In this document: positions 25,212 to 33,355 of the stretch, piece by piece
Position numbering within the stretch: position 1 is the stretch's first letter
Layout of the letters: each line of letters begins with the position of its first letter
Assembly (NCBI RefSeq): GCF_016862195.1
Contig: NZ_BOMM01000008.1
Location: forward strand, 210,574-274,573
DNA length: 64,000 bases
DNA from: Paractinoplanes ferrugineus
GTDB taxonomy: Bacteria; Actinomycetota; Actinomycetes; Mycobacteriales; Micromonosporaceae
Direction of reading: 5' to 3'
The notes under the pieces: generated by a model
What the model was told of the DNA's origin: nothing
Databases searched by the model: none
The model's input: the letters and a program-made list of their open reading frames with translations, nothing else
Made by a program: the position numbers and the translations under genes

Positions 25212-25798
25212 CCCGTCTGCTCGAGGCGTTCGAGTTCGAGGTCGTCGCCACCGTCGACAACGGCCCCGAGCTGCTGCCGACACTGCGCGAACACAAGCCC
25301 GACGTGGCGGTGGTCGACGTGCGGTTGCCGCCGACGTTCACCGACGAGGGGTTGCAGGCGGCGATCGCGGCCCGCGGCGTCGTCCCCGGCATGCCGATCC
25401 TGGTGCTGTCGCAGCACGTCGAGCCGCTCTACGCCCGCGAGTTGCTGGGCGACCGCCGGGGTGCTGTCGGCTACCTGCTGAAGGACCGCGTCTGCGACGT
25501 GGCCGAGTTCGTCGACGCGGTCCGCCAGGTCGCCGACGGCGGCACGGTGATGGATCCCGAGGTGGTGGCCCGTCTCCTCGACCGCAGCCGGCCCCTGGAT
25601 GTCCTCACGGCCCGGGAGCGCGAGGTGCTTGCCGAGATGGCGGCGGGCCGGTCGAACGCCGCCATAGCGGCCAAGCTGTTCGTGTCGGAGAAGGCGGTGA
25701 GCAAGCACATCAACGGAATCTTCACCAAGCTGTCCCTGCCGCCGTCGGACGACGACAACCGCCGGGTCCGGGCCGTCCTCGCCTACCTCAACGCCTGA
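25163..25798 (+). CDS. NarL-family response regulator
   Basis: 211 residues. Receiver domain (about 1-120) with AEDHALL, phospho-acceptor aspartate in VAVVDVRLPP and the conserved lysine in YLLKDRV. C-terminal LuxR-type helix-turn-helix from about 145 (LTAREREVLAEMAAGRSNAA, VSEKAVSKHINGIFTKL). GTG start within the kinase gene, overlapping by 49 bases, so the two are co-translated. Predicted to bind a palindrome as a dimer; the 20-bp palindrome before the kinase gene is the candidate. Confidence 0.92.
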   Translation: MRVVIAEDHALLRDGLTRLLEAFEFEVVATVDNGPELLPTLREHKPDVAVVDVRLPPTFTDEGLQAAIAARGVVPGMPILVLSQHVEPLYARELLGDRRGAVGYLLKDRVCDVAEFVDAVRQVADGGTVMDPEVVARLLDRSRPLDVLTAREREVLAEMAAGRSNAAIAAKLFVSEKAVSKHINGIFTKLSLPPSDDDNRRVRAVLAYLNA

Positions 25799-25803
25799 CC
25801 GGA

Positions 25804-25828
25804 CCAGCCGGCCGGGTCAGCCGGCTGG
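25804..25828. terminator. hairpin between convergent genes
   Basis: CCAGCCGGC, a 7-base loop, GCCGGCTGG: a perfect 9-bp stem in the 31-bp gap between two convergent stops. No T run. Probably serves both genes. Confidence 0.55.
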
Positions 25829-25829
25829 G

Positions 25830-26759
25830 TCAGGCGGGGGCGGGTGCGGCGGCGAGGAAGCGGGAGTTCGCCACGGCCATCGTGCGGATCTCCTCGGCGG
25901 CGAAACCGGCCGCCAGCAAGCGATCCGCGAACAGGGCCAGGCCGTCCTCGACCGGCGGGTTGAACGGCTGGCCCAGGTCGCTGGAGAGGACGGAGTGCGT
26001 GACGCCGACCGCCCGGATGTTGGCGAACAGGTCCTCCCACGAGACCTTGCCGGTGAACGGCGTCGTGAAGCAGCGCTCCAGCAACGCGCCCGCCGCGGCC
26101 AGCTCCTGCTGTTGGGCGACGGACAGACGCTGCGAGGTGAACTCCGGGTGGGTCACGACCACCCGGCGTACCCCCTCCTGTTTCGCCGCCCGCACCACCG
26201 CGAGGATCTCCGGCGCCGAGAGGTGGCCGGTGGCCAGCACCATGTCGTGCCGGGCGATCACCCGCAGCACCTTGCGCACCTGGTCGAGGACGAGGCCGTC
26301 GGCCCCGACGACCTCCACCACGTCCGGCACGATGCCCTGAGCGTGCAGGTCGGCCTGCAGCGCCCCCCACATCGCCGGCTTGCTGCCGGGCAGGTCGGTG
26401 GCGGTGGAGCTGCGCTGGTTGCGCGAGTCCACGGTGGGCATCCAGACGACCCGCGCGCCGAGGCGACCGGCGATCTCGACGGCGGCCGGGTTCATGCCGC
26501 CCATCGAGCCGTTCAGCGTGATCGCGCCGAGGGCGTCGACCCCGGGGGCGGCCGCCCGGACGACCGAGGCCCGTTCGGCCGTCGTCACGTAGTGCGACTT
26601 GAGCACGAAACCGGCGAGCCCGACGGCGGCGAACCGGGCGGCCAGCGACAGATCGTCGATCCGGCGCTCCATCACGTCGGGCGCGACGTGCACGTGGGTG
26701 TCATAGGCCCCGGCGACCAGTTCGCGGGCGGCGGAGGACGGGGCAGGGTGCTCGGACAT
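25830..26759 (-). CDS. DUF6282 family amidohydrolase-like protein
   Basis: 309 residues with an amidohydrolase-like TIM-barrel look. Candidate metal ligands: YDTHVHVAPD (about 19-28), the lysine in GFVLKSHY, ATGHLSAPE, VVTHPEF and SSDLGQPFNPP. The family (DUF6282) has no established reaction; a hydrolase on a small cyclic or amide substrate is an inference from the fold. It lies 12 bp downstream of the GntR regulator on the same strand and is divergent from an NMT1-type ABC importer, so a catabolic enzyme for the imported compound is plausible. Confidence 0.75.
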   Translation of the reverse strand: MSEHPAPSSAARELVAGAYDTHVHVAPDVMERRIDDLSLAARFAAVGLAGFVLKSHYVTTAERASVVRAAAPGVDALGAITLNGSMGGMNPAAVEIAGRLGARVVWMPTVDSRNQRSSTATDLPGSKPAMWGALQADLHAQGIVPDVVEVVGADGLVLDQVRKVLRVIARHDMVLATGHLSAPEILAVVRAAKQEGVRRVVVTHPEFTSQRLSVAQQQELAAAGALLERCFTTPFTGKVSWEDLFANIRAVGVTHSVLSSDLGQPFNPPVEDGLALFADRLLAAGFAAEEIRTMAVANSRFLAAAPAPA

Positions 26760-26771
26760 GAAACTCCAAAA

Positions 26772-27416
26772 CTAAGAACGACGACGGGCGACGTGGGACA
26801 ACGCCGCCTCGACATGACTCAGGTGATGCCGCATGGCCATCTCGGCGGCGTCCGGGTCGCGCCTCGCGATGGCGTCCACGACCGCGGTGTGTTCGGCCAG
26901 CGAGTGCGCGGACCGGCCGGGAACGAGGATGGTCCGGAACTGGAACCGCACCATCTGCGCCCGCAACCCGGCGATGAGCCGGGCGGCCGTCTCGTGTCGG
27001 GCGGCGGCGATGATTGCGGCGTGCAGGGTGGCGTTGCCCTCGGAGTAGCCGAGCAGATCACCGTCGGCGATCTTGTGCGCCATCCCGGACAGGATCCGGC
27101 GGATGGTGGTCACCTCGCGGGCGGTGGCCAGCACGGCGGCCTGCCGGGCGGCCAGCGCCTCGAGCACTGCCCGCGCCTGCAGGATCTCCACCGCCTCGGC
27201 GTCGGTGACGACCCGCACCCGGGCGCCCCGGTGCGGGGTGAGCACGACGATGCCGTCCTGCCCGAGGCGGACCAGAGCGGTCCGCACCACGGCCCGGGTG
27301 ACCTGTAATCGCTCGGCCAGGTCGGTCTCGACGAGGCGTTCGTTCGGCATCAGTTCGCCGCTGAAGATGAGGGACCGCAGCCGCTCGTAGGCGTCGTCGA
27401 CAGCAGGCGACGTCAC
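26772..27416 (-). CDS. GntR-family (FCD) transcriptional regulator
   Basis: 214 residues: an N-terminal winged helix (about 8-75, AYERLRSLIFSGELMPNERL, LQVTRAVVRTALVRLGQDG) and a C-terminal FCD ligand domain (about 80-205) with the ARAVLEALAARQAA start and HLSHVEAA end. FCD regulators usually bind a carboxylate or sugar-acid metabolite. GTG start with GGGGGGA 8 bases upstream; upstream codons in frame lack support. Probably controls its own operon with the DUF6282 gene and the divergent ABC transporter genes. Confidence 0.9.
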   Translation of the reverse strand: MTSPAVDDAYERLRSLIFSGELMPNERLVETDLAERLQVTRAVVRTALVRLGQDGIVVLTPHRGARVRVVTDAEAVEILQARAVLEALAARQAAVLATAREVTTIRRILSGMAHKIADGDLLGYSEGNATLHAAIIAAARHETAARLIAGLRAQMVRFQFRTILVPGRSAHSLAEHTAVVDAIARRDPDAAEMAMRHHLSHVEAALSHVARRRS

Positions 27417-27721
27417 GAAAGATGTCCCCCCAAGAAACCGGCATCGAATTGCAAACAATCTTGTGCACAGCATCACAACCCGCCGGATCACTGTCAACCG
27501 TCGGCTGACCTGCGTCAATGTCCATTTCGGAAGGCGGTGGCCAGTATATGACGGTCGATTTGGACGGATAAGGGAGCCATGACAGGTGAGATCCCCTGCT
27601 CTACGATCTCGACCGGACGCGGGCCCAGACGGACGAGCGTCAATCGACGCACCGTCCACGCAGGTCAGACGAACAGTCATCGGCGCCGATCGGACCGCCG
27701 GATTCTCAGGAGGCTTTCAGG
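27417..27721. promoter_or_regulatory. GntR / ABC-importer control region
   Basis: A 305-bp divergent region without a gene. Near the regulator start lies TTGTGCACAG (27461-27470) within a comparatively AT-rich stretch, similar in form to FCD-GntR operators (T-G-T-N-N-A-C-A). Before the ABC genes AGGAGG (27710-27715) lies 6 bases ahead of the ATG. I saw no riboswitch-like fold. The operator call is tentative. Confidence 0.35.
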
Positions 27722-28753
27722 ATGTTCAAACGCTCTCGGGTGCTGGCGGTGACGTTGCTCGCCACGGTGCTTGTGACGGCGAGTGCTTGTTCCAAGGACG
27801 ACGACAGCACCGCCGGCGGCGGCACCGCGGCCGGCTCGTCCGGTGAGCTGAAGAAGGTCACCTACGAGACGGCGTTCGGCGCCGTCGGCCGGGACTCCTT
27901 CATCTGGGTGGCGAAGGAGAAGGGCTACTTCAAGGACGCCGGCATCGACATCACGATCGAGAAGGGCGCGGGCAACGTCCAGAACCTGACGGCGATCAAG
28001 ACGGGCCAGGCGCAGTTCGCGGCCCTCGACTTCACCGGTGCGGAGATCCAGGCCGGCAAGGGCGAGTTCACCAACTGGCGCGCCGTGGCCGCGATCCACC
28101 AGCAGACCCTCGTCTCGATCATGACGACCAACCCGGCCATCACCAAGCCGACCGACCTGGCCGGCAAGACCGTGGCCACCGGTAAGGGTTCGGTCAGCGA
28201 GCTGCTGTTCCCGGCGTACGCGAAGCAGGCCGGTCTCGACGCCAAGACCGTGACGATGCAGGGCTCGCCGACCACCGCGCTCAACGGCCTGATGGCACAG
28301 AACCGGGTGGACGCGCTGTCGACCTTCCTGCTGTCCAAGAAGGCCCTGGAGACGGTCTCGAAGAAGACCGTGACGGTGATGCCGTACTCGGAGTACCTGT
28401 CCGACCTGTTCGGCAACGCGATCATCGCCCGCGAGGAGACGATCACCAGCGACAAGGCTCTGGTGCAGAAGTTCACCGACGCCGCCATGAAGGGCCTGCA
28501 GTACACCCTCGACCACCCGGACGAGGCGGCCGCGATCCTGAACAAGGCCGAGCCGACGGCCGCGGTGCCGGCCGCGATCGGTGAGATCAACGCGATGAAG
28601 CCGTACGTGTCGTCGCCCAACGGCGCCAAGCTCGGCCACATCGACCAGGAGCGGGTGGCGCGTAGCATCGCCGTGCTCCAGGGCAACGGCCTGATGCCGG
28701 CCGGCCTGACCCCGGACAAGATCGTCGACTTCAGCTTCATCCCGGCAAGCTGA
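27722..28753 (+). CDS. ABC transporter substrate-binding lipoprotein (NMT1/SsuA-like)
   Basis: 343 residues. A lipoprotein signal peptide ends in the lipobox VTASAC with acylated C23. The mature part is an NMT1/THI5-like periplasmic-binding fold (KVTYETAFGAVGRDSFIWVA, GAGNVQNLTAIKTGQAQFA, LAGKTVATGKGSVSELLFP). This class feeds importers for nitrate, alkanesulfonates, taurine, pyrimidine precursors and similar small anions or heterocycles. The ligand cannot be read. First gene of a three-gene importer; a strong hairpin follows it. Confidence 0.9.
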   Translation: MFKRSRVLAVTLLATVLVTASACSKDDDSTAGGGTAAGSSGELKKVTYETAFGAVGRDSFIWVAKEKGYFKDAGIDITIEKGAGNVQNLTAIKTGQAQFAALDFTGAEIQAGKGEFTNWRAVAAIHQQTLVSIMTTNPAITKPTDLAGKTVATGKGSVSELLFPAYAKQAGLDAKTVTMQGSPTTALNGLMAQNRVDALSTFLLSKKALETVSKKTVTVMPYSEYLSDLFGNAIIAREETITSDKALVQKFTDAAMKGLQYTLDHPDEAAAILNKAEPTAAVPAAIGEINAMKPYVSSPNGAKLGHIDQERVARSIAVLQGNGLMPAGLTPDKIVDFSFIPAS

Positions 28754-28759
28754 CGCGCG

Positions 28760-28789
28760 GCGCGGGGCGGGTAGGCTCCCGCCCCGCGC
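28760..28789 (+). terminator. attenuating hairpin after the binding-protein gene
   Basis: GCGCGGGGCGGG, a 6-base loop, CCCGCCCCGCGC: a perfect 12-bp stem in the 61-bp gap between binding protein and permease. No T run. Such hairpins commonly give more binding protein than permease mRNA by partial termination or 3'-end protection. Confidence 0.55.
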
Positions 28790-28814
28790 ATCGCTCTACA
28801 CAGGAGCTCCAAAA

Positions 28815-29603
28815 ATGACGGACATCGTGGCCGGCTCGCGGGGATCGCGGGTGTGGGTCAATGCCGCGTTGCCGATTCTGGGCGCGGTCATCACGATCGG
28901 GGCGTGGTGGGGTGCCACTGCGGCGTTCCACATCGACCCGTTCTACCTGCCGTCCCCGGTCGACGTCATCGACTCGTTCATGCGTACCCCGCAATATCTT
29001 CTGCAGGAAACCTGGACCACCCTGCAGCGCGTGCTGATCGGCTTCGTGATCGCCGTGGCCGGCGGCCTCGCGATCGCGGTGACCCTCGCCGCGTCGAGCG
29101 TCGTCGAGCGGATGGCGATGCCGGTCCTGGCCGCGGTGAACGCGATCCCGAAGGTGGCACTCGCTCCGCTGCTGCTCGTCTGGATGGGCTTCGGGGACAG
29201 CCCCAAGATCGTCATGGTGGTGCTGCTCAGCTTCTTCCCGGTGATCGTCTCGACCATGGCGGGGCTCACCTCCACCCCCGCCGACCTGCGCGAACTGGCC
29301 CGCTCGCTGAAGGCGTCGTGGTGGCAGACGTTCGTCAAAGTGCGGCTCACCTGGGCGCTCCCGCAGGTCTTCGTCGGCCTCAAGGTGGCCACCCCGCTCG
29401 CCATCATCGGCGCGGTGATCGGTGAGGTGGTCAACCCCGACCACGGCCTCGGCTCGGTGATCGCGGGCTCGGGCGCGTCCAACGACACCCCGCTCGCCTT
29501 CGCCGCCCTGGTCCTGCTGGCGCTCCTCGGCGTAGTCCTCTTCTACCTGGTAGCCGGGATCGAGCGGGTGCTCGTCCCCTGGGCCCGGACCATCAACTCC
29601 TGA
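28815..29603 (+). CDS. ABC transporter permease (SsuC/TauC type)
   Basis: 262 residues with six predicted membrane helices and the EAA loop near residue 155 (ELARSLKASWWQTFVKVRLT). Starts like the BPD-transport permeases of the nitrate/sulfonate/taurine family. Forms the channel with the downstream ATPase and the upstream lipoprotein. ATG start with AGGAG 9 bases upstream, and 8 bp before the ATPase gene. Confidence 0.92.
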   Translation: MTDIVAGSRGSRVWVNAALPILGAVITIGAWWGATAAFHIDPFYLPSPVDVIDSFMRTPQYLLQETWTTLQRVLIGFVIAVAGGLAIAVTLAASSVVERMAMPVLAAVNAIPKVALAPLLLVWMGFGDSPKIVMVVLLSFFPVIVSTMAGLTSTPADLRELARSLKASWWQTFVKVRLTWALPQVFVGLKVATPLAIIGAVIGEVVNPDHGLGSVIAGSGASNDTPLAFAALVLLALLGVVLFYLVAGIERVLVPWARTINS

Positions 29604-29611
29604 GGTAACAG

Positions 29612-30391
29612 ATGATCACCATCGACGGCGTATCGCAGACGTTCAAGGGCAGGTCCGGCCCGGTCGAGGCGATCCGGGACATCAACCTGACGGTCGGCGA
29701 GGGCGAGTTCCTCACCGTGATCGGCCGCTCCGGCTGCGGCAAGTCCACGCTGCTGCGCATGGTCGCCGGCCTGCTGAAACCCACGGCCGGTGCGGTCCAG
29801 GTGGCCGGCGAGACGGTGCGCGGCCCCCGGCGGGACGTGGCGATGGTCTTCCAGAAACCGGCGCTGCTGCCGTGGCGCTCGGTCGAGGACAACGTCATGC
29901 TCCCGGTCGAGATCTTCGGCTGGCGGAAGTCCGAGCACCGGGCCAACGCCGACCGCCTGCTGGAGATGACCGGTCTGACGGCGTTCCGCAAGCGCCTGCC
30001 GCACGAGCTTTCCGGCGGCATGCAGCAGCGGGTCTCGCTCTGCCGGGCGCTGATCCAGAACCCGAAGGTCATGCTCCTGGACGAGCCGTTCTCCGCCCTC
30101 GACGCGCTGACCCGCGAGGAACTGGCGGTCGAGCTCCAGCGGATCCACATGGAGCTGGGGACCACCATGATATTCGTGACCCACTCGATCCAGGAGGCCG
30201 TCCTGCTGGCCGACCGGGTCGCGGTCCTGAGCTCCCGCCCCGGCCAACTGCGCCGCCTGGTCGAGATCCCGATCCCGCGCCCGCGCTCCTTCGGCCACAA
30301 CGCCCACCTGGACCAGGTCGCGAACATCTCGGCCGAACTGCACTCGCTGCTGCTGAGCGACGCGCACCTGCCCAGGACCCAGACGGCCTAG
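29612..30391 (+). CDS. ABC transporter ATP-binding protein (SsuB/TauB type)
   Basis: 259 residues. Walker A GRSGCGKST (near 43), Q-loop VFQKPALLPW, signature LSGGMQQRV, Walker B VMLLDEPFSALD and switch histidine in FVTHSIQEA are all intact. It energises the importer encoded just upstream. The Q-loop PALLPWRSVEDNV is typical of nitrate/sulfonate/taurine ATPases. End of the operon; the next gene converges on it after 16 bp. Confidence 0.95.
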   Translation: MITIDGVSQTFKGRSGPVEAIRDINLTVGEGEFLTVIGRSGCGKSTLLRMVAGLLKPTAGAVQVAGETVRGPRRDVAMVFQKPALLPWRSVEDNVMLPVEIFGWRKSEHRANADRLLEMTGLTAFRKRLPHELSGGMQQRVSLCRALIQNPKVMLLDEPFSALDALTREELAVELQRIHMELGTTMIFVTHSIQEAVLLADRVAVLSSRPGQLRRLVEIPIPRPRSFGHNAHLDQVANISAELHSLLLSDAHLPRTQTA

Positions 30392-30407
30392 CGGCGCCCG
30401 GCGGCCG

Positions 30408-31442
30408 TCAGCGCCAGCGCAGCTTCGCCACCCGGCCCTGTTCACCGGAGGCCCAGCAGGCGCCGGCGCCGGTGCACGAGACCGCGTCGAAGCTTCCCGT
30501 GTCGAAGCGTTTCCAGGTCCGGCCGCCGTCGAGAGTCAGGTCGCTTCCCGTCGGGCCGACCGCCAGGGCCCCCGGTCCCCGGCCGATCCAGGTGACGCCC
30601 GAGCGGTACTCGCCGGGGACCGTTCGGGCAACCGTCCAGGTGCGGCCGCGCAGATATGCGGCACCGGCCGGTGCCGTTGCCGGAGTCGCGTAGTCGCCGC
30701 CGACCGCCAGGCCGTGCGTGCGGTCGCGGAACGCCAGGCTGTAGATGCCGGCGCTGGCGCCGCTCGGCACCGGGGTCGAGCTGACCGACCAGGAGCGGCC
30801 GCCGTCGGCGGAGGAGAAGACGCGCGCCGCGGCACCGCCGCCGGTGGCGAACCACGCCCGGCCGGACGCGGCGACCAGGCAGGTCCCGCCGGCCGCGAAA
30901 GCGAACTCACCGTCGAGGGCGGCCGGCATCCCGGCGGGGGAGCGCACCGCCCACGTCCGTCCGCCGTCCGCGGTCGCCAGGATGCGGAACTTGCCGTCGA
31001 CCGGGTCGGACAACGCCAGGCCGTGGCGGCGGTCGAGGAAGGTCACGCAGTCGTAGAACGCGTTCGGGTCCTCGTTGCGGAAGGTCTCGGTCCAGCTGCG
31101 GCCGCCGTCGGAGGTCGCATAGAGGCGCGAGTCGGTGCCGTTGCCGATGGTCAGCGCCACCGCGCTGCGGGCGTCGAACGCCTCGATGTCGCGGAACTGC
31201 AGAGCGGCGGCGTCGGCCGGCCCGACCGAGGCCCAGTGCCGGCCGCCGTCGGTGGTCCGCAGGATCGTGCCCTCGGTGCCGGCCACCCACGCCACCCGGT
31301 CGTCGACCGGCGCCAACCCCCGGAACCGGGCGGTCGTCCCGGTGTCACCGAGCTGCCACTCCGGCCGCCCGTGGCTGAAACCGGCCGCACCCAGCAGGGC
31401 CACGCCGGCGACGAGGATCGACAACTTCCGCTGCAACGTCAT
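30408..31442 (-). CDS. secreted Asp-box (BNR) beta-propeller protein
   Basis: 344 residues with a signal peptide (basic start, hydrophobic residues 8-22). Five Asp-box motifs are visible: TTDGGRHW, TSDGGRSW, TADGGRTW, SADGGRSW and TLDGGRTW, spaced about 50-70 residues, as in BNR/Ycf48-like or sialidase-type propellers. There is no sialidase active-site arginine triad I can point to, so a binding or scaffold role is more likely than hydrolysis. It lies 15 bp downstream of the DUF2319 hydrolase gene on the same strand and may be co-transcribed. Confidence 0.75.
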   Translation of the reverse strand: MTLQRKLSILVAGVALLGAAGFSHGRPEWQLGDTGTTARFRGLAPVDDRVAWVAGTEGTILRTTDGGRHWASVGPADAAALQFRDIEAFDARSAVALTIGNGTDSRLYATSDGGRSWTETFRNEDPNAFYDCVTFLDRRHGLALSDPVDGKFRILATADGGRTWAVRSPAGMPAALDGEFAFAAGGTCLVAASGRAWFATGGGAAARVFSSADGGRSWSVSSTPVPSGASAGIYSLAFRDRTHGLAVGGDYATPATAPAGAAYLRGRTWTVARTVPGEYRSGVTWIGRGPGALAVGPTGSDLTLDGGRTWKRFDTGSFDAVSCTGAGACWASGEQGRVAKLRWR

Positions 31443-31457
31443 GCTCGGAAGTTACCG

Positions 31458-33167
31458 CTATCGATCGAGCAAGGCACGCAGCCGGAGCGTGTCGTCGACC
31501 GTCCAGCCAGGTGGGGAGGCGAGGGCGGCCCAGCCGTCGACGGCCGCCGACTTGTAGACGTGGCCGTGCCCGACCGGCACCTTGTTCGCGAAGATCAGAT
31601 CGACCGTGGTCTGCCAGAACGTGACCACCGGGTACCAGTGCATGTCGGGTGTGACGTCGGGGCCGCGTTCGCCGCGCAGCCAGCCGGGGCGGTGCCAGAG
31701 CAGGGTCGGGCTCCACCAGACCACCGGGTCGGACGAGTTCTGCATGTAGACGACCTTGGGCCGGGGCCCGGTCAGCGAGCGCAACTCGGGAGCCTGCGAG
31801 GCGAACTCCACGGGCAGCGCCGGATAGCGCGGATCCCACACCGTGCTGCCCGCCTCCCGGCCGGCGGTGAGTTCCTGGTGGATCGGGTTGGCGAAGGTGG
31901 GACCCTCGAGCAGGATGCCGTCCGCTCCCCGCACCATCTTCTCCGCGGTGCCGAACGTCTTCTCGGTCCCGTACGTGCCGAGGCTCTCGCCGAAGATCAG
32001 CAACTTCGGCCGGCCGGTGACCGGCATGGCCGCCCACCGGTCGTGGACCGCGCCGATCAGCGCGGCCGCCGCCTCGGTCACCTTGCTGCGGTCGACCGCG
32101 AACGAGATCGAGCTGGGCAGGTACGAATACTGCATCGACACGAGCGCGGTGTCCCCGCCGTACATGAATTCCAGGGAACTGGTGACGTCGTTGTCCACCC
32201 AGCCGGTGCCGGTCGGGGTGAAGACCGCGACGACCGACCGGTCGAACGCGCCGGTGCGGTCCATCTCGCGCACGATCAGCCCGGCCCGGGCGCTGACGTC
32301 CTCGGCCGAGGCCAACCCGGCGTAGAGCCGGATCGGTTCCCGGGCGGCCTGCCGGGTGAACGCGGCCAGTTCGGCGACGCGGGGGGCCCGGGTGACGAAG
32401 TTGCGGCCCTGCCGGCCGAGCGAGTCCCAGTCGACGAGCGATCCCGGACCGCCGGACCGCAGGGCGGAGGCGGGCCGCACCACGCCGTGGCCGGTTCCGC
32501 TGTCGGTGAGGGCGGCCGAGCGGTCGGCCGTGGTGTAGAGGTTGTCGACGACCAGGCCGTCGAACGCGCCGTAGCTGAGCATGGTGACGACCACGAAACC
32601 GGCGCAGTAGGCGGCGTAGTCGGGCACGAGGTGGCCGAGCAGCCGGGCGATGCCGTGCGCGCCGAGCCGCAGCAGGCGGGCGATCAGCAGCAGCAGGCCG
32701 AAGGTGAGCAGGCTGATCCCGACGGTGCGCAGCGCGTCGTACTCCTGCTGGGGTTCCATGCCGAGGCGTAGCCGCAGTTCGCGCTGCCAGCGGGTGCCGA
32801 GCCAGAGGCAGACCAGGATCAGGATCGGGACCAGCGCGAACAGCAGGGACCAGGCGATCCGTTCGACCCGCCGGGACGGCCACCAGCGCAGTCGCACGAG
32901 GGCCCCGACGGCGGTGCCGGCCGCGTACCCGATGGCGCCGGTGAGCCCGGCCACCACGCCCTGCAGGAACCAGGGGCGGGGGAGCAGCGACGGCGTGAAG
33001 GACAGGCAGTAGAAGAGTGCGGAGAGGCCGAAGCCGGTGACGCTGAGACCGCAGCGGACCACCCGGCGGCGCACGACGGTGTTCTCGGGACTGCGCCGCG
33101 GCGCCGGTATCCGGCTCTTCCGGGCCGTGCCCTGGTCCGGCGGATCGCTCACCACCAGCTTCCGCAT
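31458..33167 (-). CDS. membrane alpha/beta-hydrolase family protein (DUF2319 type)
   Basis: 569 residues. Residues about 45-240 hold five to six membrane helices (SLLPRPWFLQGVVAGLTGAI is typical of this family's N-terminal domain). From about 290 comes an alpha/beta-hydrolase-like domain with nucleophile elbow FGESLGTYG (near 398) and later acid/histidine candidates in YMQNSSDPVVWW and PVGHGHVYK. The family is conserved in actinobacteria; activity is presumed esterase or lipase-like at the membrane. The ATG giving MRKLVVSD has GAGGGGGA upstream; the frame continues upstream without support. Confidence 0.82.
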   Translation of the reverse strand: MRKLVVSDPPDQGTARKSRIPAPRRSPENTVVRRRVVRCGLSVTGFGLSALFYCLSFTPSLLPRPWFLQGVVAGLTGAIGYAAGTAVGALVRLRWWPSRRVERIAWSLLFALVPILILVCLWLGTRWQRELRLRLGMEPQQEYDALRTVGISLLTFGLLLLIARLLRLGAHGIARLLGHLVPDYAAYCAGFVVVTMLSYGAFDGLVVDNLYTTADRSAALTDSGTGHGVVRPASALRSGGPGSLVDWDSLGRQGRNFVTRAPRVAELAAFTRQAAREPIRLYAGLASAEDVSARAGLIVREMDRTGAFDRSVVAVFTPTGTGWVDNDVTSSLEFMYGGDTALVSMQYSYLPSSISFAVDRSKVTEAAAALIGAVHDRWAAMPVTGRPKLLIFGESLGTYGTEKTFGTAEKMVRGADGILLEGPTFANPIHQELTAGREAGSTVWDPRYPALPVEFASQAPELRSLTGPRPKVVYMQNSSDPVVWWSPTLLWHRPGWLRGERGPDVTPDMHWYPVVTFWQTTVDLIFANKVPVGHGHVYKSAAVDGWAALASPPGWTVDDTLRLRALLDR

Positions 33168-33355
33168 AGGCGTCCCCCTCGCCGCTCGTCCCCACATCTT
33201 CGACCACCGATGCCCGTGATCGGGTGGGCCGGCCACCGGGCGGGCCGACATTTCGCAGCATCTGGATGAGTTGCCGCGGAGCGCCGAATTCGGTTGCGGA
33301 AAGGGTTCAGCCGCGCGGCGGGCAGCCGATTACACGCTGCGAGGAGGTGTTCACC

